This document shows positions 31,941 to 42,569 of a DNA stretch of 64,000 bases, piece by piece. Made by a program: the position numbers and the translations under genes. The DNA comes from Shinella zoogloeoides (lineage in GTDB: Bacteria > Pseudomonadota > Alphaproteobacteria > Rhizobiales > Rhizobiaceae): contig NZ_CP086610.1 of the NCBI RefSeq assembly GCF_020883495.1, forward strand, positions 3,427,001-3,491,000, read 5' to 3'. Under the pieces are notes generated by a model. The model searched no databases. It was not told the origin of the DNA and saw only the letters and a program-made list of their open reading frames with translations. Numbering within the stretch: position 1 is the first letter of the stretch; every line of letters begins with the position of its first letter.

Positions 31941-34148
31941 TCAGATTGCGATCTCCCACGGCCCCTTGGCGCCAAGACTTCTCAGAAAGTTCGCCTTCAG
32001 CTTGTCCCACAGCGGCTGCTTGAAGATGTTCGACAGGGACTGGTCTTCAGCGATTCCCTTGACAAGATCCTTGGTCGACATCGGCGTCGGGCCGTTGTTG
32101 TGGGCATCGACCAGCCGCTGGATGATCTGGATGCGGTTTTCGCCCTTGATGTCGATGGTGCCTTTCCCTGGCACGAAGAGGGTCGCGATATCATCGCCGC
32201 TACGGGTGAGTCCGACCGTCATGCCTCCACGGGCCAATATCCGATGTCGCCGGAACACGGACCGGAGCTTGTCTGCGACCAACGCGATTTCGGCTTGCTT
32301 GGTGTCGATCTGATCAACAAGTGGCGTCAGAACATTGGCCGCCAGGCACGGTCCAGGAGCGGTGCCGGCCTGCAGAACCAGTCCAATACCGAGGTTGTGG
32401 CGCGCCCGAAGTTCCGTATCGACGGCAGACCGGACCCTCTCCCGGTCGAGACCACGCGCAAGGTAGATCGGAACATCGCCGCCATCGATACTGAGCGTTC
32501 CAAGGTAGAGGAGATGATCGGTCAGCTTCTCGATGGCGGGCGCATCGAGCGCCTTTTCGAGACTTTCCTTCAGGTGTTGCGCGACCCAGCCGTCACGCAC
32601 CCGATAGATCCTGTAGCGATCCGGGTTGCCCGCAGACGTCGCCTGTCCCTCAGTGACCTTGAGGTCGGCCACCTTACGGTCTTCTTCCTCCGCATCTCCC
32701 TTCTCGATACGAACGACCACTTCGGCTGCCACCGGGCCGACCTCGTCTTCATCGTCGATCAGGTCGTCGCCTTCCCAGCCGGCCGGCACGAGGAAGCCCA
32801 GATCGTTCAGCAGGCCAGGATCGACACCGCGAGATTGGAGCCATGCGCCGGTGACCCTGTCAGCTCCGATATCCCATATGGCCAGCAAGGCGGGCATGAC
32901 AGCCATGCTCTCCTCATCGCCCGGTGCACGGCCATCACGGAGGATGTTCCAGTGTCTGAGCAAGCGATGCCCCAGAACGCGCTCGAAAGGGTCGTCGATG
33001 CTGAGAAGGCTGCTCGTGTTGCGGTCGGTGAGCGTGAAGTTGAGGGTTTGCGCCTCATCTCGTCCCGCGCGGAAATACCGGACCGCAATCTCGACGAAGC
33101 GGATTGCGAGCGCCCGCTCGAAGATCCTCGGAAGGCCCGGATGGCTGTCGATGATCTCTGAGATGTCCTGGTCGATCGTGGTGGAAAGCGAGAGGCGGTT
33201 GGCGAGATTGCCGATGCTGATGTCAGCGCGGATCACCTGCGCGCGGTCGATCACCACGTCGTCAAGTTCCGGCGGTTCAAGATCGAGCCCCTGCAGGAAC
33301 TGCGAAATGTCGTAGGCCTGAAAGTCGACGGGCTGGTTGGAGTAAGTCTGCTCGAGGGCAGTCTCGATGAAGCGTTCGGCAACTGTGTGCCTGAGCTTTC
33401 GGTTGCCTGCGCGGACATGGACCCGCCCAGTCGATGGCGTATAGACGATCATCGCCTCTCCAGGCGGGCGGAAATAGATGCTCGACCGATTGCCATCGTC
33501 ATCGATCTCCCGAACGCTCGTGGGGGGATCGGGATGGAACAGCAGGTACATCTCCGCCGCCGGTTCATCGCCGTCCTCGGGGATGTCGAACTTGTCGATG
33601 CTGTAGCCGTCGCCGCGATCGAGACGCTTGTTGAGGTCGACCAGAAGCTCGTCGAGCAATGCACTGCCGGCGTCGGGGCCCCCATCGACCGAAGGCTCGG
33701 CCATGAAGGTCTGGTAGTGCTTGTCGTAGCGCCGGTAGAGACGCAGGTGCAGGCTGTTCTCCGCCGCTTCAAACAAGCCGTGTTCGTTGGCGTAAGCCCA
33801 CAGGCTTCGCGCGAGCTTGTCCCGCCGGTTCAGAAGTTCCTTGGCGCGCTCGGGTTCGAGCGTGGTCTTGGCGAGACCTTCGAGGACATACTCGCCACGG
33901 TCGCTTGCGATTGTGACGATCCGGGCAGCTTCAGCTTCGAGAGGCCCCAGCCGGTCCTTCTTTTCCTGGGGCAGCATATTTCTGGCAACCGACGGACCGT
34001 CCGGATTCTCGGGGTCGAACCTGTAGGGCCCAAGCCAGCTCAGCCTCTCGAAAGCCTTGCTCTTGAGGAATCCGGACAGCAGTTCCGGCTCTGCATCGTC
34101 GAATAGCCGAGAAAGATTGGGGCAAGTTCTGGCCGGGGCGCGTACCAT
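31941..34148 (-). CDS. Large unrecognised protein (735 residues)
   Basis: I do not recognise this family. The protein begins MVRAPARTCPNLSRLFDDAE, is acidic and mostly soluble, with no membrane segment, Walker box, nuclease motif or other catalytic signature that I can see. A middle segment (LNFTLTDRNTSSLLSIDDPF, LGHRLLRHWNIL) looks globular, and the last 70 residues (QIIQRLVDAHNNG, DLVKGIAEDQS, LRSLGAKGPWEIAI) look like a winged helix. It is visibly lower in GC than its neighbours and is a lone gene between the phage regulatory genes and the integration module, the usual place for cargo such as defence genes. The 58-residue gene 27 bases upstream is probably cotranscribed. Confidence 0.85.
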   Translation of the reverse strand: MVRAPARTCPNLSRLFDDAEPELLSGFLKSKAFERLSWLGPYRFDPENPDGPSVARNMLPQEKKDRLGPLEAEAARIVTIASDRGEYVLEGLAKTTLEPERAKELLNRRDKLARSLWAYANEHGLFEAAENSLHLRLYRRYDKHYQTFMAEPSVDGGPDAGSALLDELLVDLNKRLDRGDGYSIDKFDIPEDGDEPAAEMYLLFHPDPPTSVREIDDDGNRSSIYFRPPGEAMIVYTPSTGRVHVRAGNRKLRHTVAERFIETALEQTYSNQPVDFQAYDISQFLQGLDLEPPELDDVVIDRAQVIRADISIGNLANRLSLSTTIDQDISEIIDSHPGLPRIFERALAIRFVEIAVRYFRAGRDEAQTLNFTLTDRNTSSLLSIDDPFERVLGHRLLRHWNILRDGRAPGDEESMAVMPALLAIWDIGADRVTGAWLQSRGVDPGLLNDLGFLVPAGWEGDDLIDDEDEVGPVAAEVVVRIEKGDAEEEDRKVADLKVTEGQATSAGNPDRYRIYRVRDGWVAQHLKESLEKALDAPAIEKLTDHLLYLGTLSIDGGDVPIYLARGLDRERVRSAVDTELRARHNLGIGLVLQAGTAPGPCLAANVLTPLVDQIDTKQAEIALVADKLRSVFRRHRILARGGMTVGLTRSGDDIATLFVPGKGTIDIKGENRIQIIQRLVDAHNNGPTPMSTKDLVKGIAEDQSLSNIFKQPLWDKLKANFLRSLGAKGPWEIAI

Positions 34149-34175
34149 ATAAATCTCCGAAAATACTGAGCTGAA

Positions 34176-34352
34176 CTATAGATCGCGACCGTAGTGCCTA
34201 GCTCGGGGCTCGACACCGCGACGTCGCCTCAGGGGGCCGAGTTGACTAACACCACCCTCCCGGGCCGAGAGAATCGTTAGGGCAAGATTCACGCGCGCGT
34301 CCTCGATCAGCGCCGAAATACGGGGACCGATCGGGCTTGCTTTGCACGGCAT
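34176..34352 (-). CDS. Small protein upstream of the 735-residue gene
   Basis: A 58-codon frame starts ATG 34352 with MPCKASPIGPRISALIEDAR and ends RARHYGRDL at 34176. A clear ribosome site, GAGGTGA, lies four bases before the ATG. The middle is helical and slightly hydrophobic (VNLALTILSA); the C-terminal 20 residues are Arg-rich. No family is recognised. It lies 27 bases before the large unknown gene on the same strand, so the two look like a small operon. Confidence 0.6.
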   Translation of the reverse strand: MPCKASPIGPRISALIEDARVNLALTILSAREGGVSQLGPLRRRRGVEPRARHYGRDL

Positions 34353-34543
34353 GAACTCACCTCATCGAACAACTGCTCTCGCTTGATTCAACTCCCGATG
34401 ATCATGGACAAATCCGTGATCGGCAAGCCCTGATGTTCCCTTCCTGTTCGCATTCACTCATCTCGTTCAGCTGAGATGTCCCGTCGGGGGCGGCTGGGTG
34501 GCTTTTGATCGGTAACGACACCACCGAACACGGCTGCCGAGAC
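34353..34543. promoter_or_regulatory. Divergent intergenic region
   Basis: This stretch separates the leftward 58-codon gene from the rightward integration module. It should contain both promoters, but I see no convincing -35/-10 pair. GAACGAGATGAG and CTCATCTCGTTC form part of an inverted repeat around 34455-34475. No gene is visible. Confidence 0.4.
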
Positions 34544-34747
34544 ATGAAACGCCCGAACCCGCTCCCTCCCGACCAGATGACCGCCTCCGAGCGCCGCGCC
34601 GAACTCTGCGGCCTGCTGGCGCTCGGGCTGGTTCGGCTGCTCGGGCAGGATGGACGCGAAGTATCTGACAATACTGGAGAACGTTGCCTACACTATCCCG
34701 ACGACCAATGCCGTCATGCAACTCCAACTCACCGGAGAAACGCATGA
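34544..34747 (+). CDS. Small protein of the integration module
   Basis: From ATG 34544 the protein has 67 residues and begins MKRPNPLPPDQMTASERRAE, with CGLLALGLVRLLGQDG following. Proteins of this kind (MTASER...LLALGLVRL) regularly come just before a DUF2924 gene and a serine recombinase in alphaproteobacterial prophages. It overlaps the DUF2924 start by four bases (ATGA). Function unknown. Confidence 0.75.
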   Translation: MKRPNPLPPDQMTASERRAELCGLLALGLVRLLGQDGREVSDNTGERCLHYPDDQCRHATPTHRRNA

Positions 34748-35199
34748 CGAAGCCCGATCCCATCCCCGCGCGCCTGGCCGCGCTGAAGTCCATGTCCGTC
34801 ACCCAGTTGAAGGCGGAGTGGCAGACGATCTTTGCCACGGCGGCGCCAAACAATAGTCGGGCGTTCCTCGAGAGCCGGTTGGCCTACCGCATCCAGGAAC
34901 TGACTTATGGCGGTCCTGATCGCGAAACCCGGCGCATGCTGGACCTGCTAGCCGACGAGGTCGGCGGCACCCTGACACGCAAGAGCCAGATCGCCGATCC
35001 TCGCAATCCCGTGGTCGGCACGAGGCTGATCCGAGAATGGAACGGGGTAGAGCACACGATCACGGTCTTGCGGGACGGATTCGAGTGGCAAGGGCGACCG
35101 TACAAATCCTTGTCCGCGATTGCGCGGGCGATCACCGGGACGCGCTGGAATGGCTACCGCTTCTTCGGGTTGCGCGAACGAAAGCGGGGGAATGATTGA
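34744..35199 (+). CDS. DUF2924 domain protein
   Basis: The 151-residue protein from ATG 34744 (MTKPDPIPARLAALKSMSV) has the DUF2924 pattern: a helical N-terminal half, then LIREWNGVEHTITVLRDGFE and YKSLSAIARAITGTRWNGYR near the C-terminus. It always sits just ahead of a serine recombinase and may assist it or bind DNA. It overlaps both neighbours, which implies translational coupling. Confidence 0.88.
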   Translation: MTKPDPIPARLAALKSMSVTQLKAEWQTIFATAAPNNSRAFLESRLAYRIQELTYGGPDRETRRMLDLLADEVGGTLTRKSQIADPRNPVVGTRLIREWNGVEHTITVLRDGFEWQGRPYKSLSAIARAITGTRWNGYRFFGLRERKRGND

Positions 35200-36524
35200 T
35201 GGATCAGCGTCCAAATCCCGTCCGCCGCCAGCGCTGCGCTATCTACACGCGCAAGTCGTCCGAGGAAGGGCTGGAGCAGGAGTTCAACAGCCTGCACGCC
35301 CAACGAGAGGCCTGCGAGGCCTACATCGCCAGCCAACGCTCCGAGGGCTGGGTGCTGGTCCGCGATCAGTATGACGACGGCGGCATCTCGGGCGGGACGC
35401 TGGAACGGCCCGGCCTCAAGCAGCTTCTGGCCGACATTGAGGACGGCCTGATCGATGTGGTGGTCGTCTACAAGATCGACCGCCTGTCGAGGTCGCTGAT
35501 GGACTTCTCGAAGCTGGTCGAGGTCTTCGACCGCAACGGCGTGACTTTCGTGTCGGTCACGCAGTCCTTCAACACCACCACGTCCATGGGGCGCCTGACG
35601 CTGAATATCCTGCTCAGCTTCGCGCAGTTCGAGCGCGAGGTCACGGCCGAGCGCATCCGGGACAAGGTCCGCGCCTCCCGCATGAAGGGCATGTGGATGG
35701 GCGGCTATGTCCCGCTCGGGTACGATGTGAAGGACCGCAAGCTCGTGGTGAATGAAGACGAGGCTGCCACCGTGCGGGGCATCTTCGAGAGGTTCGTCGA
35801 GGTCGGATCAGCGACCGTGCTGGCCCGCGAACTGCGCCGCAAAGGGCTCCGCAACAAGCAGGGCACCTTGGTCGACAAGGGATACCTCTACAGGGTGCTG
35901 ATGAACCGCGTCTATCGCGGCGAGGCGGTCCACAAGGGCAAGGCCTATCCCGGCGAGCATCAGGCCATCATCGACGAGCAGCTGTGGGATCAGGTCCATG
36001 CAATCTTGCGGCAGAATCCGCGAAAGCGCGCCAACAACACCCGCGCGCAGGCGCCAGCGCTGCTCAAGGGGCTGATCTTCACGGCCACGGGCTCCGCCAT
36101 GACCCCGAGCAGCACGAAGAAGGGCGCGCGGCGATACCGGTACTACGTCTCGATGGACGTCATCAAAAACCGCGAACCCAGCGATGAAGGCATCCCGCGC
36201 CGTCTTCCTGCCGACCTCGTGGAAGCGGCCGTGGTGACCGAGTTGCGGCGGGTGATGCGCGCGCCCTCGATCACGGCGCAGGTCATCGCCCACTTGGCGC
36301 GCGAGGGTCACGTCTTCGCCGAGGCCGACGTGATCTCCGCGCTGCAGACGTTCGATGACGTCTGGGCCCAGCTGTTCCCTGCGGAGCAGACCCGGATCGT
36401 ACAGTTGCTGGTGCGCCGGGTCACCGTCACGTCCGAGGGGCTGGTGATCGATGTCCGGACCGACGGCGTCTCGGGCGTCATGCGCGACATGATGGCGCCA
36501 CGAAAGAAGGTGGCGGCGGAATGA
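35199..36524 (+). CDS. Large serine recombinase (site-specific integrase)
   Basis: This 441-residue recombinase from ATG 35199 has the resolvase N-terminal domain with the catalytic Ser (IYTRKSSEEGL), the active-site arginines and YKIDRLSRSLMDFSKL. A Recombinase domain and a C-terminal helical region follow. It would integrate and excise the prophage. The start codon overlaps the DUF2924 stop (TGATG). With its two partner genes it forms the integration module near the prophage right end. Confidence 0.93.
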   Translation: MDQRPNPVRRQRCAIYTRKSSEEGLEQEFNSLHAQREACEAYIASQRSEGWVLVRDQYDDGGISGGTLERPGLKQLLADIEDGLIDVVVVYKIDRLSRSLMDFSKLVEVFDRNGVTFVSVTQSFNTTTSMGRLTLNILLSFAQFEREVTAERIRDKVRASRMKGMWMGGYVPLGYDVKDRKLVVNEDEAATVRGIFERFVEVGSATVLARELRRKGLRNKQGTLVDKGYLYRVLMNRVYRGEAVHKGKAYPGEHQAIIDEQLWDQVHAILRQNPRKRANNTRAQAPALLKGLIFTATGSAMTPSSTKKGARRYRYYVSMDVIKNREPSDEGIPRRLPADLVEAAVVTELRRVMRAPSITAQVIAHLAREGHVFAEADVISALQTFDDVWAQLFPAEQTRIVQLLVRRVTVTSEGLVIDVRTDGVSGVMRDMMAPRKKVAAE

Positions 36525-36904
36525 TGAAACCCGACGAGTCCATCCAGATCTTCGTGCCGCTCAAGGTTCGCAAGCAGAACGGGCGGCCGAAGATCATGCC
36601 GCCCGCCACCTATCTGCCCAGCGAAGACCGAACGCAGGATCCGCATATCCTGCGCGCCATTGGTCGGGCGTGGGGCTGGCGGCGGCGGATGGAGGCTGGC
36701 GAATTCAACACGGTCACCGATCTGGCGAAAGCCGTGGGGCTTGCCGAACGCCATGTCAGCCGACAGCTGCGGCTCGCCTATCTCGCGCCAGGTGTCCTCA
36801 AGCGACTGGTCTACAAGCGCGAGGTGCCCGCCGTGACCCTGTTGAAACTGACCGACGTCGCGGCCCTGCCATGGCACGAACAGCCGGGGCAGGTGTTCGA
36901 CTGA
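36521..36904 (+). CDS. HTH protein downstream of the recombinase
   Basis: The 127-residue protein starts MMKPDESIQIFVPLKVRKQN. Its C-terminal half is a ParB/KorB-like helix-turn-helix (TVTDLAKAVGLAERHVSRQLRL), followed by ALPWHEQPGQVFD. It overlaps the recombinase stop (ATGA). It may act as a recombination directionality or regulatory factor; this is suggested by position only. Confidence 0.75.
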   Translation: MMKPDESIQIFVPLKVRKQNGRPKIMPPATYLPSEDRTQDPHILRAIGRAWGWRRRMEAGEFNTVTDLAKAVGLAERHVSRQLRLAYLAPGVLKRLVYKREVPAVTLLKLTDVAALPWHEQPGQVFD

Positions 36905-36907
36905 GCC

Positions 36908-37744
36908 TCAGTGAAAGCTCGCCTGAAACGTCGTCGCGGACAGCGAGACATGCGCGTCCAGCGGCGGGTGCAGTTCGAATGCCTTCGGCTCGCGTGAGAA
37001 ATTCCACAGCCGGAACAGGCGCCATTCCGACCGGCGCTCCTCGGCCACGGCCAGCTCGTTGCGGGTGATGTGGAAGGGCGTGCGCTCCCATCCGTTCGTC
37101 GTCTTGACCTCGATCAGCCGCGGGAACCCGTCCGGAGCGAAACTCGCAATGTCGTAGCCCGCGCCGTCGCCATCCTCCTCCGACACCCAGCGCACCTTGC
37201 GCGCCAGATCGTCACGTCCTGCCGTCCGCAATGCCGCGCGCTCATGCGCCAACAAATGCTCCTCGCCCGCGCGCCCGAGGGCCCGGTTGCGCTCGTCCCG
37301 GCCCGCCACGTCGAACTTGCGGGCGATGTGCAGCATCTGCTCAAGTTCTTGCGGCGGCGGCTGGTTCGACAGCGTCGGCGGCGGACCCACCCAGATCTGC
37401 GCCGCCTCGCGCAAACCGCCTGCGGGTTGCAGGCCAGGTTGGCGCCCGAGCCAGGCCGGGTTCAGCGCCAGCCACCGCGCCACGGCATCCACCAAGGTCA
37501 TCTGGAAGTTGAACGCGGGCTTGTAACCGGGGATCCAGTCCTCGCCGAGCCCCTTCAGCACCGCGCTGATATTCTGGTGCTTGAACTCGACGGACCCCTC
37601 GGACCGGTCGTTCAGGAGCGGGAGGAGTGCGCGGCGGTGTTCAGCCTTGCTGTAGCGGCGCCCGGAGATGTCATCGGCCAGCATCGCGAAGTAATCCGCG
37701 ACGATGAGGTCATTCTCTTCATCCGTCCAGGGCCCGTTCGACAT
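36908..37744 (-). CDS. DUF3883 domain protein (restriction-endonuclease-like)
   Basis: The 278-residue protein has a C-terminal DUF3883 domain with GRAGEEHLLAHERAALR, YDIASFAPDGFPRLIEVKTT and FHITRNELAVAEER, including the Asp...Glu-x-Lys of a PD-(D/E)XK nuclease fold. The N-terminal 110 residues (WTDEENDLIVADYFAMLADD) resemble a helical DNA-recognition domain. It is convergent with the HTH gene, four bases apart. DUF3883 proteins are often found in restriction or defence contexts; the activity here is not known. Confidence 0.8.
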   Translation of the reverse strand: MSNGPWTDEENDLIVADYFAMLADDISGRRYSKAEHRRALLPLLNDRSEGSVEFKHQNISAVLKGLGEDWIPGYKPAFNFQMTLVDAVARWLALNPAWLGRQPGLQPAGGLREAAQIWVGPPPTLSNQPPPQELEQMLHIARKFDVAGRDERNRALGRAGEEHLLAHERAALRTAGRDDLARKVRWVSEEDGDGAGYDIASFAPDGFPRLIEVKTTNGWERTPFHITRNELAVAEERRSEWRLFRLWNFSREPKAFELHPPLDAHVSLSATTFQASFH

Positions 37745-38092
37745 TGCGCCAGGCTATGGGCGCGAAGTCTGTTTGTCATCAGAGACTTCCGGCAGGGATC
37801 TTGCTGCTGTCGCCGGCCCATGCACCAGCGCACCGGCCCGGTTGATCGGCCGCCACGGGGCCGTCCTTCTGACCGCCCTGCGCCTTCGTGTCGGTCTCCG
37901 TCACCGGATTATCTCGCGAACGGGGCGACCCCATGAACCCGGCAACCCATTGGAAATGCGAGGATGTTTTGCGCCGTCCTGTGGCCGTCGAGGGGCGCTC
38001 GAAGAGAGACGCAGGCCATTCGGAGACCCATTCTACGTCAAGCGCCCGGTCTCCGAAGGGCGGACGGCCCTGCCAACGCCCTTTGAAACAAA
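37745..38092. other. Non-coding right boundary region of the prophage
   Basis: No credible gene lies here; the open frames cross the tRNA and look spurious. This interval lies between the last phage-type gene and the tRNA-Ser terminator, so the right attachment site (attR) is probably within it. Its core cannot be identified because the left end of the prophage is outside the window. Confidence 0.5.
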
Positions 38093-38122
38093 AAGAAAAA
38101 AGGCCCCAATCGGGGCCCTTGG
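38093..38122 (-). terminator. tRNA-Ser terminator
   Basis: Read on the minus strand, GGGCCCC-GATT-GGGGCC is followed by TTTTTTC. It lies 21 bases after the tRNA-Ser 3' end. Confidence 0.85.
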
Positions 38123-38142
38123 ACGGATTCAGCATTTGAGTG

Positions 38143-38232
38143 TGGCGGAGAGGGTGGGATTCGAACCCACGATACCCTTGCAGGTATGCCGCATTTCGAG
38201 TGCGGTGCATTCGACCACTCTGCCACCTCTCC
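38143..38232 (-). tRNA. tRNA-Ser (CGA)
   Basis: The minus strand from 38232 begins GGAGAGGTGGCAGAGTGG and ends CCTCTCCGCCA at 38143, including an encoded CCA. The anticodon stem CCGCA/TGCGG closes a loop CTCGAAA with anticodon CGA, which reads the UCG serine codon. A long variable arm gives the 90-base length of class II tRNAs. Confidence 0.97.
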
Positions 38233-38334
38233 GGATGTCGGTCGGCGCTTGAAGCGCGGGCGGTACATAGCGGGTGTCGGGTGGGGTTGCAAGGGGGTAG
38301 AATGCATCTAATTGCAACGGTGACGGAAATCTCC

Positions 38335-38363
38335 TTGACAGTTTTCATCGCCTCACCTATTGC
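38335..38363 (+). promoter_or_regulatory. Promoter for rplU-rpmA
   Basis: TTGACA (38335-38340), a 17-base spacer and TATTGC (38358-38363) form a good sigma-70-type promoter. It lies about 190 bases before rplU, leaving a long 5' leader that may include a ribosomal-protein autoregulatory structure. Confidence 0.8.
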
Positions 38364-38559
38364 GCAAGGTGCAGTGGCATAGGTCCTACCTGTGCCGCGA
38401 CGAAGGTTCTTTGTGTCGTGCCGCCTCGTATTTGCGGGATGTGCCGGCCGGAACCGAACAAACCGGCGGTGCGCCAATGCCTCGCCATTCGTAGCGACTG
38501 ACAAAAAGACGGCCTTGCCCCAAGGGTAAAGAGCCGGCACGAACATGAAAGGATATAAA

Positions 38560-38934
38560 ATGTTCGCAGTCATCAAGACCGGCGGTAAGCAGTACCGCGT
38601 GGCCGCCAACGACGTCCTGACGGTTGAAAAGCTGTCCGGCGAAGCTGGTGCGAAGATCGAATTCACCGAAGTGCTGATGGTCGGCGTCGGCGCCGATGCC
38701 ACGATCGGTGCGCCCTTCGTCGAAGGCGCCGTCGTGACCGCCGAAGTCGTCGAGCATGGCCGTGGCAAGAAGGTTATCGCCTTCAAGAAGCGCCGCCGCC
38801 AGAACTCGAAGCGCTCGCGCGGCCATCGCCAGCACAACACGACTGTCCGTATCGTCGAGATCGCGGCAGCCGGCGGCAAGGCAAAGAAGGCTTCCAAGAA
38901 GTCTGAAGCCGAAGCCGTTGCAGCAGCCGAATAA
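38560..38934 (+). CDS. rplU: 50S ribosomal protein L21
   Basis: The 124-residue protein starts [20 protein letters not shown], the conserved L21 beginning. ATG 38560 follows GGAT; an upstream ATG at 38545 would add five non-conserved residues. After the L21 core ([18 protein letters not shown]) there is a Lys/Ala/Glu-rich extension, usual in Rhizobiales. L21 binds 23S rRNA. It is followed 25 bases later by rpmA. Confidence 0.97.
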   Translation: MFAVIKTGGKQYRVAANDVLTVEKLSGEAGAKIEFTEVLMVGVGADATIGAPFVEGAVVTAEVVEHGRGKKVIAFKKRRRQNSKRSRGHRQHNTTVRIVEIAAAGGKAKKASKKSEAEAVAAAE

Positions 38935-38959
38935 TCCGGACAGGTAAAGGAGAACTCCC

Positions 38960-39229
38960 ATGGCACACAAAAAAGCTGGCGGCTCCTCGCGCAACGGTCG
39001 CGATTCCCAGTCCAAGCGCCTCGGCGTGAAGAAGTTTGGCGGCGAAGCTGTCCTCGCAGGCAACATTATCGTTCGCCAGCGCGGCACGCAGTGGCATCCC
39101 GGCGCCAATGTCGGCCTCGGCAAGGATCACACGATCTTCGCCCTTACGGCTGGCAATGTGAATTTCCGTACGAAGGCCAACGGTCGCGTCTACGTGTCTG
39201 TAATGCCGAAAGCGGAAGCAGCGGAATAA
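38960..39229 (+). CDS. rpmA: 50S ribosomal protein L27
   Basis: The 89-residue protein starts [19 protein letters not shown], as L27 does, and contains [20 protein letters not shown]. The N-terminal arm reaches into the peptidyl-transferase centre. It is cotranscribed with rplU, and a terminator follows at 39299. Confidence 0.97.
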   Translation: MAHKKAGGSSRNGRDSQSKRLGVKKFGGEAVLAGNIIVRQRGTQWHPGANVGLGKDHTIFALTAGNVNFRTKANGRVYVSVMPKAEAAE

Positions 39230-39298
39230 GCCGGTAGCGCTCTAAAACAGCCGGCGTCTCATCGACCCGGCTGACGCTACAGGTTTCGGACCTGCAGG

Positions 39299-39338
39299 AA
39301 AAAAGGGAGATGAGGCAAGTCCTTGTCTCCCTTTTTCC
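39299..39338 (+). terminator. rplU-rpmA terminator
   Basis: AAAAAGGGAGA and TCTCCCTTTTT pair around a 15-base loop and end in a T run. It lies about 70 bases after rpmA and just before the acetyltransferase gene. Confidence 0.85.
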
Positions 39339-39356
39339 GTTCTGGAGGAACGAACC

Positions 39357-39989
39357 ATGCAGACCGAATTGTTGCGGGAAGACCAATCGCGGTCTCCCAA
39401 GGAAAGGCTGAGGCCTGAACGGTCGAGGACCGATTGCCCGATCTTGCTGTCGCCGCGGCTCGTCATGAGAGCCCCGCACGAAGACGACATCGACGCCCTT
39501 GCCCATCTTGCCAACAACGCCAACATCGCCAACATGGTCGCCCGCATGCCGCACCCGTACACGGTCGCGGATGCCGCCGATTTCGTGCGACGCACACGCG
39601 CCGGCACGATTGGCAAGTGCGTCTATGCCATTACGAAAGCCGACAACGGTGCCTTCCTCGGCTGCTGCGGGATCGAACCGCACGAGGACGGACGCACGGT
39701 CGAGCTCGGCTACTGGCTGGGCGAACCCTACTGGAACGAGGGCTATGCCACCGAGGCGGCCCATGCGCTGATCGACATGGTCTTCCGCACCCGCGACGTC
39801 GAGCAGATCGACGCGCGCTGCCGGGTCATGAACATTCCCTCGCGCCGGGTCATCCAGAAGTGCGGCTTCCAGTTCCAGGCGACCGGCATGGTGCAGAGCC
39901 TTGCCGTCGGCGGCATGGTTCCCGTCGAATGGTACCGGCTCGACCGCAAGACCTGGGTTTCGCTGAAGAGCTGGGGAGGCATGCGATGA
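39357..39989 (+). CDS. GNAT family N-acetyltransferase
   Basis: The 210-residue protein has a GNAT core from about residue 30: LVMRAPHEDDIDALAHLAN, GYWLGEPYWNEGYATEA with the acetyl-CoA loop, and IDARCRVMNIPSRRVIQKCG. It resembles RimJ/RimL-type enzymes that acetylate protein N-termini, but the substrate is unknown. It is translationally coupled to a paralogous gene by an ATGA overlap. Confidence 0.88.
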   Translation: MQTELLREDQSRSPKERLRPERSRTDCPILLSPRLVMRAPHEDDIDALAHLANNANIANMVARMPHPYTVADAADFVRRTRAGTIGKCVYAITKADNGAFLGCCGIEPHEDGRTVELGYWLGEPYWNEGYATEAAHALIDMVFRTRDVEQIDARCRVMNIPSRRVIQKCGFQFQATGMVQSLAVGGMVPVEWYRLDRKTWVSLKSWGGMR

Positions 39990-40576
39990 ACGTCATGCAG
40001 ACCCAGAGGGAACGCGCGCGCGTCACCGGTCCCGGCCCCTGCCCGACCATCAGGACGGCGCGCCTCACCCTGCGCCCGCACCGCATGTCCGATGCGGACG
40101 CCATTGCCCAGTCGCTCGGCGATTTCGAGGTCTCGCGCATGCTGGCGCGGGCGCCCGCCCCCTATGACCGGCAGGATGCGGCCGAATGGCTCACGATTGC
40201 CACCACCGACCTCAACGAGGACTGGGCCTTCGCCATCACCACCGGCGACGACGTGCATATCGGCTGCGTCGCCTTCGAGTGGCTCGGCGGGGAATGGCGT
40301 CTCGGCTACTGGCTGAACCGCTTCTACTGGCGGCGCGGTTACATGACCGAGGCGGTGCATGCGGCAACGGCCCGGTTCCTGACGCGCATGCCCGGCACGG
40401 ACATCCATTCCGGCGTCTTCGCCGACAACCCGGCTTCGCTCAGGGTTCAGGAGAAGGCGGGTTTTCGCATCACCGGATGCAGCGATCTCTATTGTGTCGC
40501 CCGCGGCACGATGGTTCCGCATATCGAGACGCGGCTGGAGCCGGGCGATTTCCGTCCGGCCATGCCGCAGCAGTAA
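39986..40576 (+). CDS. GNAT family N-acetyltransferase (second copy)
   Basis: This 196-residue protein starts at ATG 39986 (MNVMQTQRERARVTGPGPCP) and has the same fold as the previous gene: IRTARLTLRPHRMSDADAIA, GYWLNRFYWRRGYMTEAV and NPASLRVQEKAGFRI. The two are tandem paralogues, both RimJ-like. The downstream end meets the convergent endonuclease/phosphatase gene. Confidence 0.88.
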   Translation: MNVMQTQRERARVTGPGPCPTIRTARLTLRPHRMSDADAIAQSLGDFEVSRMLARAPAPYDRQDAAEWLTIATTDLNEDWAFAITTGDDVHIGCVAFEWLGGEWRLGYWLNRFYWRRGYMTEAVHAATARFLTRMPGTDIHSGVFADNPASLRVQEKAGFRITGCSDLYCVARGTMVPHIETRLEPGDFRPAMPQQ

Positions 40577-40582
40577 CAGGGA

Positions 40583-40604
40583 CGGGGCGGAGCGATCCGC
40601 CCCG
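40583..40604. terminator. Hairpin between convergent genes
   Basis: CGGGGCGG and CCGCCCCG pair around a six-base loop. There is no T run, so it is a candidate bidirectional terminator only. Confidence 0.45.
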
Positions 40605-40611
40605 CTTCCCG

Positions 40612-42568
<1,957 letters not shown>

Positions 42569-42569
42569 G

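Noticed and set aside
37704..38252. Plus-strand open frame crossing tRNA-Ser
   Set aside because: It reads antisense through the tRNA, giving the familiar spurious ERVGFEPTIP segment.
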